From positions 25,217,983-25,281,982 of the forward strand of contig NC_034009.1 of NCBI RefSeq assembly GCF_000346465.2: DNA of 64,000 nt, written 5' to 3'. Positions 59,880 to 64,000 of the stretch are shown here, piece after piece. Position 1 is the first letter of the stretch, and every line of letters starts with the position of its first letter. The DNA is from Prunus persica (Eukaryota; Streptophyta; Magnoliopsida; Rosales; Rosaceae). Made by a program: the position numbers and the translations under genes. The notes below the pieces were generated by a model. That model did not search any database and had not been told where the DNA came from. It saw only the letters and a list, made by a program, of their open reading frames with translations.

Positions 59880-60320
59880 TTTTCAGGGGGAGATATTCAT
59901 CAGGGGGAGCGTGGTATTAATACAGACCTTCACACACTGTACTCTTTTTCCTTCATCCAGGTTTTTATCCCACTGGGTTTTTCCTGGTAAGGTTTTAACG
60001 AGGCAGTGTCGCTCAAGATTGACTCACAGAAGCAGTGTCAACTACGATATTCAGAAAGGTGACCAACAGTATGACTTAAAGATATTTTGCCAAGCATCAG
60101 GGGGAGCGTGCTATCAATAAAGACCTTCAAACACTGTACTCTTTTTCCTTCGTCCGGGTTTTTATCCTACTGGGTTTTTCCTGGCAAGGTTTTAACGAGG
60201 CAGTGTCGCACGCGCGTCAATATACACAGAATTTTATGTTACATATGATTATGTACTCTTTTTCCTTTGACCAGTTTTTGTCCCACTGGGTTTTTACTGG
60301 CAAGGTTTTTAACGGGGCAT
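59880..60320 (+). repeat. three copies of a ~65-bp 3' leader repeat
   Basis: TACTCTTTTTCCTT is followed by GTTTTTATCCCACTGGGTTT and GCAAGGTTTTAACGAGGCA at about 59940, 60137 and 60252. CATCAGGGGGAGCG precedes two of them. This phrase is typical of the 3' untranslated region of a plant copia lineage and helps to place the element there. Confidence 0.88.
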
Positions 60321-60343
60321 ATTCAGTATCATTTGTGGTCTCC

Positions 60344-60352
60344 AAGGGGGAG
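60344..60352 (+). other. polypurine tract
   Basis: AAGGGGGAG immediately before the 3' LTR primes plus-strand DNA synthesis in LTR elements. Confidence 0.85.
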
Positions 60353-60532
60353 TGTTGTAAATAATAAGGTGGAGCCCACCTCCAATTGGAAGAGGCTTTA
60401 CCTACAAAAGGGTTCACACCCTTCCTTTGTAATCAGACATTGAGAATACTAAGAAAGACAGAAATGAATAGAGAGAAAACATTCCCTTCTCTCCATCTCA
60501 ATTCCCTCTCCAATTTCTCTAGATTTATAACA
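60353..60532 (+). repeat. 3' LTR
   Basis: 180 bp, directly after the polypurine tract, followed by the AAAAC target duplication. Confidence 0.96.
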
Positions 60533-60537
60533 AAAAC

Positions 60538-62399
60538 CTATATATTTAACTTGTTTTCAATATTAGCTTAGTATATATTAACTTATTAAAGTCCAAAAAA
60601 GTCCAATTCTTTATAAATAGGTTTACTTTCAATTGTATTGTTGAACATATTTTCATTTTGATCATATGTGTTTTTCAGTTGCATTTAATATATATTTGTT
60701 TTTTGTTTTTATTGATAAGAGGAACATAAACAAGTACAAACCCACTATGGTGCTAAACCCTATTTGGTTCATGTTAAAGCTTATTGAAAATCAGTCAATG
60801 AAGCTATGAATTAGCACGATTTATATGATTTAATGTTTACTTTTATTTCTGAAAAGACTATAAAAACTGCAAGTACCAAAAAATAATAATAACTAGATTT
60901 TAAACTAATAACTTTAACTAACCCATCCATTGTAAAATTGCGGATTCCGCCCTTGAGTCCACACATCCTCATTTTTCTCTTCACTTAATGTTTATAAGGG
61001 TACCTAACGTATCACTGGTCGTCATATAGCCAAGCTCATTTAATTTTTAAATTTATATACTTCCAATTAATGGCGCTGCCAAGAAAGGTATGGTAACCCA
61101 CGTGGAAGAGACTTAGCAATGGTTCGGACACTAGCTTATGTCACGATACCATGGTTCATGCCAAGTGAGTAATTAACCTTTTTTAAATTATAATTAGTAA
61201 CTTAATTTCCTCTGTTTAGTAAGCTTTAATTTTTCATGGTAGTAAAACAAGTCCTTGCTTGCAAGCTTCTGTTATTGGATATGCACACCACGGAGACTCC
61301 CCAAGGTTGCTCTTCATCTACAAAAGATGGTTTACGACGATTTTTACAATTCAAGGTCAGTTTAGCAATGGGATGGTTAAAACATCATAAATTTATATGG
61401 AATATCATAATAAGTGTGTGTGTGTGTTTTTTTTTTGGGTATATTGATATGTGCAATATATTATAATTAGCTGTGCGCGCTGCTCTGAAGATGATTGATT
61501 CCAATCGTTTGTTATAACATATTATAGGGCTTAACGTCATTTTAGGCCTTAAAATTTTGGAGTCATTCTTGATGTGAGTCTAGGGATTTTAATTTTATCA
61601 ATTTACCCATTAACGTTTTAAAATTCGACCAATTTACACGTTTCCATCGGTTTGACCATTTGGTCTTTTGTTAAGTGATGACGTGACAGATGCGAGCTCC
61701 ACTTTTTTAGCTTAAGTGTACTCAAATATCTGTGCAATCCCATCCTCCATACCCACCCTAACAAACCATCTTCCCCAGCCACCTCTCCCATCCAAAACTT
61801 CTCAAGACAATACACCCACCATTCTCTCTCTCTACATCACTAACCCCAAGCCCAGCCACCCTCCCTCCTCTCTCCTCTTCCAATTTCTGTCTTTCCAATC
61901 AAACCAAAACAACATAAAAACAAATTCTCAAACCCAACAATAAATCCCAACATTGAAAGAAGAAGAAGATGATGAATTGGGCTTTTCTGAAACAAAAGCA
62001 AAACTAGAAACCAATACTCACTTCTTAAAGGGTTATTTACTCAAATGATCCTCAAATTTATACCCGAGTTGCATTTTGGTTATGGTCCACCAACTCTTTA
62101 TTCATCGTCACATTAGTCCTACCGTTATATTTTATATTAAATTTAGTAATTTGAACAGCACATGCTATATTTTTAAAGGTAAATAGGACTTTTGATAGTT
62201 AAAAATAATAATAATAAGTTTTTTAGAAGAAAAAAGAAAACCTGCAACTCCATCTCTCTTCCCGTTCCCTTCATCTCTCCCATTCCTTCTCTCCCTTCTA
62301 CCCAATCTTTCTCTATACTCTCTGTGCTCTGTCCTTTTTCCCTATGTTTTAGAGAATGACTCCATCCTAACTGTTTCTTTCTTTTTGGTTTTTAAATAA
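60538..62399. other. intergenic, no gene established
   Basis: 60775-60935 resembles 10085-10260. Possible exon-like text lies at 61090-61165 and 61239-61355 (for example LACKLLLLDMHTTETPQG), but I cannot assign a family and splice sites are weak. The rest is AT-rich with CT-rich patches. Confidence 0.5.
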
Positions 62400-62409
62400 A
62401 ACTCAACAC

Positions 62410-63013
62410 TGTCTCTTGGGGAGAAAACTTGGGCGTGGACTTGGGATTCTGTCTCTTAGGGAGAAAACTTGGCCAAGATTTTCCATAATTTTTTGAAGGA
62501 AATTCCACTTAGCTCGATCATATGTCTTATGGACATCACGCTTCACAACAACTTTTGGCTCCTTAATTCGTCTTTGTGTTTTTGACTGAATGCATAAGCT
62601 CAAAATCAAGAGTGACATTATTAATGACATTATCAGGCAAAATGATCTTCAAACAGTTTGCAATAATTTTGTAGATGACGTTACATAGACTTATAGGTTA
62701 GAAATCCTTCACATGCTTTGCATTCTTTATCTTCGGAATTAGTGCCACCAACATATGGTTAAACTCCTTAATACTCTTGCCATTATTCAAAATCTGCAAA
62801 CAAATAAAAACAATATCTTCTCCAATAATAGCCCAGTGTTTTTGAAAAAATAAAGCAGACAAGCCATCTGAACCCAAGAGCTTCCAAAGGTCCCATTTGG
62901 GAAAGTGCGTGACTAATTTCTGACAAATCAAAAGGGCGAGCAAGCTGGGCATTCATCTCAAACGTTACCTTAGTTTCAACAACATCCATAATATTAGCTA
63001 CATTCATAGGCAT
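62410..63013 (-). pseudogene. LINE reverse transcriptase fragment
   Basis: GSDGLSALFFQKHWAIIGED, then NHMLVALIPKIKNAKHVKDF, then in another frame YDRAKWNFLQKIMENLG. These are the N-terminal RT blocks of plant L1 elements (PDGF, LIPK, DFRPISL and KAYDRVEW-type). A frameshift lies between, and the YADD box is not included. Confidence 0.82.
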
Positions 63014-63622
63014 TCATCAAACCAGCATCTGTTGTCATCAAGGACCCCATTATTGAAGAGTAGTATTATGGCAACCCTCTTCATTAGCTCACATGGCTTC
63101 AAAATGAAAACACTTTCGAAAATTTGTGGCAGGAGCATGAATTTCAGCATGTAAAACCAAGGGCCTTGAGATATCGGTTGGGTTGCTCGAGCCTTAGCCT
63201 TCCAAGATAGGCCTTGTCGCCCACCTTGTTTTGGGTGAGCACTTTTAGTCGGCCCACTAACTTGCTTCACTTGCAAACCCCTTTTTTGAAGACAGGATGG
63301 GCTGGGCCCAAAATATTGGAATTATGACAGCCCATAATATTGGAGAGAAAACACCACTATTGTCAATGGTATTCTTTCCTTTCTCAACAGTCACTGGCGA
63401 GTTAAATGCCAAAGAATCAGCCCCCAAAATCAGCTCATGATTTAAATCTACTTGAATAGTCTCATTACATAATTTATGCCTCTTATGATAGTTAGCCTTA
63501 ATGGAGCCATTATTCTCATCAATGGTGCCCTGCCGTAACTTATCTCCTTCATCTTGATCCTCTTCCCAGCGCTGGACTTCGTCGGCAAGGCCCAACTCGT
63601 TTGAGCTTAGTGCTTTCATCAC

Positions 63623-63859
63623 TCATCTTGGCCGTAGTAGTCTTGGTGATTTCATCTCAAATTCATCTAACCATTCTTTGACCTCTACTCTGAGCCATGA
63701 GCCAAAGGGTTTGAAATCCCTATGGTTAATAACAGAATCCCGAAGCGAACACTGATTCATAACAATATTACAAATGCAACACATACAACAATAATTTGGA
63801 AGCTTTTCGTATTTAATCAAAATAAGACTACTCCCAACCTCTAGAAAAGTAAAACGCAA
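63623..63859 (-). pseudogene. LINE ORF1-like zinc-knuckle segment
   Basis: The frame reads LILIKYEKLPNYCCMCCICN, then FGSWLRVEVKEW, matching the DUF4283/zf-CCHC_4 region of plant L1 ORF1 (YEKLPxFCxxCG and FGxWLRA). One spacing Cys/His set is altered. Confidence 0.75.
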
Positions 63860-64000
63860 ACATCATTTCAGGGGTTGAGTAACATCAATAATAACCTTAC
63901 TTCTCAAAAAACTTCCCAAACAAGTACCTGCTCTCCCAGAATTAGTATCAATAAACCTCCCTAAGATATCACCAATGAATTGCCAAGTATCCTCTCCATA

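Larger units (their letters stand above)
53583..60532 (+). mobile_element. complete, young, non-autonomous LTR retrotransposon carrying host gene fragments
   Basis: LTRs of 180 bp at 53583-53762 and 60353-60532 (TGTTGTAAAT...TTTATAACA) differ at about two positions by eye. The flanking 5-bp duplication AAAAC (53578-53582 and 60533-60537) is perfect. A PBS-like region ACGTTATCAGTACGA follows the 5' LTR, and a polypurine tract AAGGGGGAG precedes the 3' LTR. The 6.6-kb interior has no gag-pol. It holds pieces of two host genes, short tandem repeats, an antisense ORF and a repeated 3' leader typical of a plant copia family. It must have moved with enzymes supplied in trans. Confidence 0.95.
62400..64000 (-). 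mobile_element. L1-type LINE, 5' part outside the window, internally deleted
   Basis: On -, the window edge enters an ORF1-like region with a plant zf-CCHC_4-type finger. It is followed by degenerate spacer, then reverse transcriptase domain text ending near 62400. The apurinic endonuclease between them is absent, so an internal deletion occurred. Confidence 0.8.

Noticed and set aside
61090..61355. Exons of an unknown host gene
   Set aside because: Text such as LAMVRTLAYVTIPWF and LACKLLLLDMHTTETPQG looks peptide-like, but I found no family, consistent frame or firm splice sites.

Overview
This is a transposon-dominated stretch of a flowering-plant (eudicot) nuclear genome. The introns are spliced GT-AG, and the content is TE families typical of plants: Mutator-like elements, copia and gypsy LTR elements, a Cassandra 5S-type LTR, hAT MITEs and L1 LINEs. 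The Cassandra LTR, the copia family at 53.6-60.5 kb and the 5'-TGTAACACCCC solo LTRs resemble what I know from Rosaceae (Prunus/Malus/Pyrus), but that assignment is inference. I see no intact conventional host gene, no tRNA or rRNA locus, and no CRISPR. Nearly every coding sequence is a transposon gene, a broken relic, or a host-gene fragment carried by a transposon.

Layout. 0-9.6 kb: a large Mutator-like element of the ULP-carrying (KI-MULE/Kaonashi) type. It holds a multi-exon Ulp1/C48 protease gene on + and a MURA transposase gene on -, both damaged. It is studded with a palindromic motif (GAAACTGCAATGCAGTTTC) and a ~165-bp repeat. 10.5-11.9 kb: a copia fragment interrupted by a Cassandra solo LTR. 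12.8-17.6 kb: a FAR1/FRS-type gene relic split by a 2.7-kb solo LTR. 18.0-18.4 kb: a Cys-rich orphan ORF. 18.6-20.5 kb: a second solo LTR of the same family. 21.4-30.0 kb: a tandem array of about eight 1.0-1.2-kb units with short ORFs of unknown nature. 30.1-34.1 kb: a decayed chromovirus-type gypsy element on -. 34.7-39.6 kb: GGCCC-rich hAT-like non-autonomous DNA. 39.6-41.5 kb: a tandem duplication, one copy holding a MITE and the other the empty site. 44.9-46.6 kb: a third solo LTR with a nested MITE. 47.3-48.5 kb: a possible retroposon. 49.1-52.2 kb: a candidate Pack-MULE with pieces of three host genes (PB1 domain, DUF1645-like, ribosomal protein L38). 53.6-60.5 kb: a young complete non-autonomous LTR retrotransposon (180-bp LTRs, AAAAC target duplication) carrying pieces of a cytochrome b561/DOMON gene and a PIP aquaporin gene, plus an antisense coiled-coil ORF. 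62.4-64.0 kb: an L1 LINE on -.

The most interesting items are two different transposons that captured host genes within 10 kb of each other, the element-wide palindrome/repeat system of the KI-MULE, and the unexplained 8.5-kb tandem array. Five target-site duplications (AGAGA, TTAAC, ACTTG, CATGTAGG with one mismatch, AAAAC) can be read directly and give a nested insertion history.
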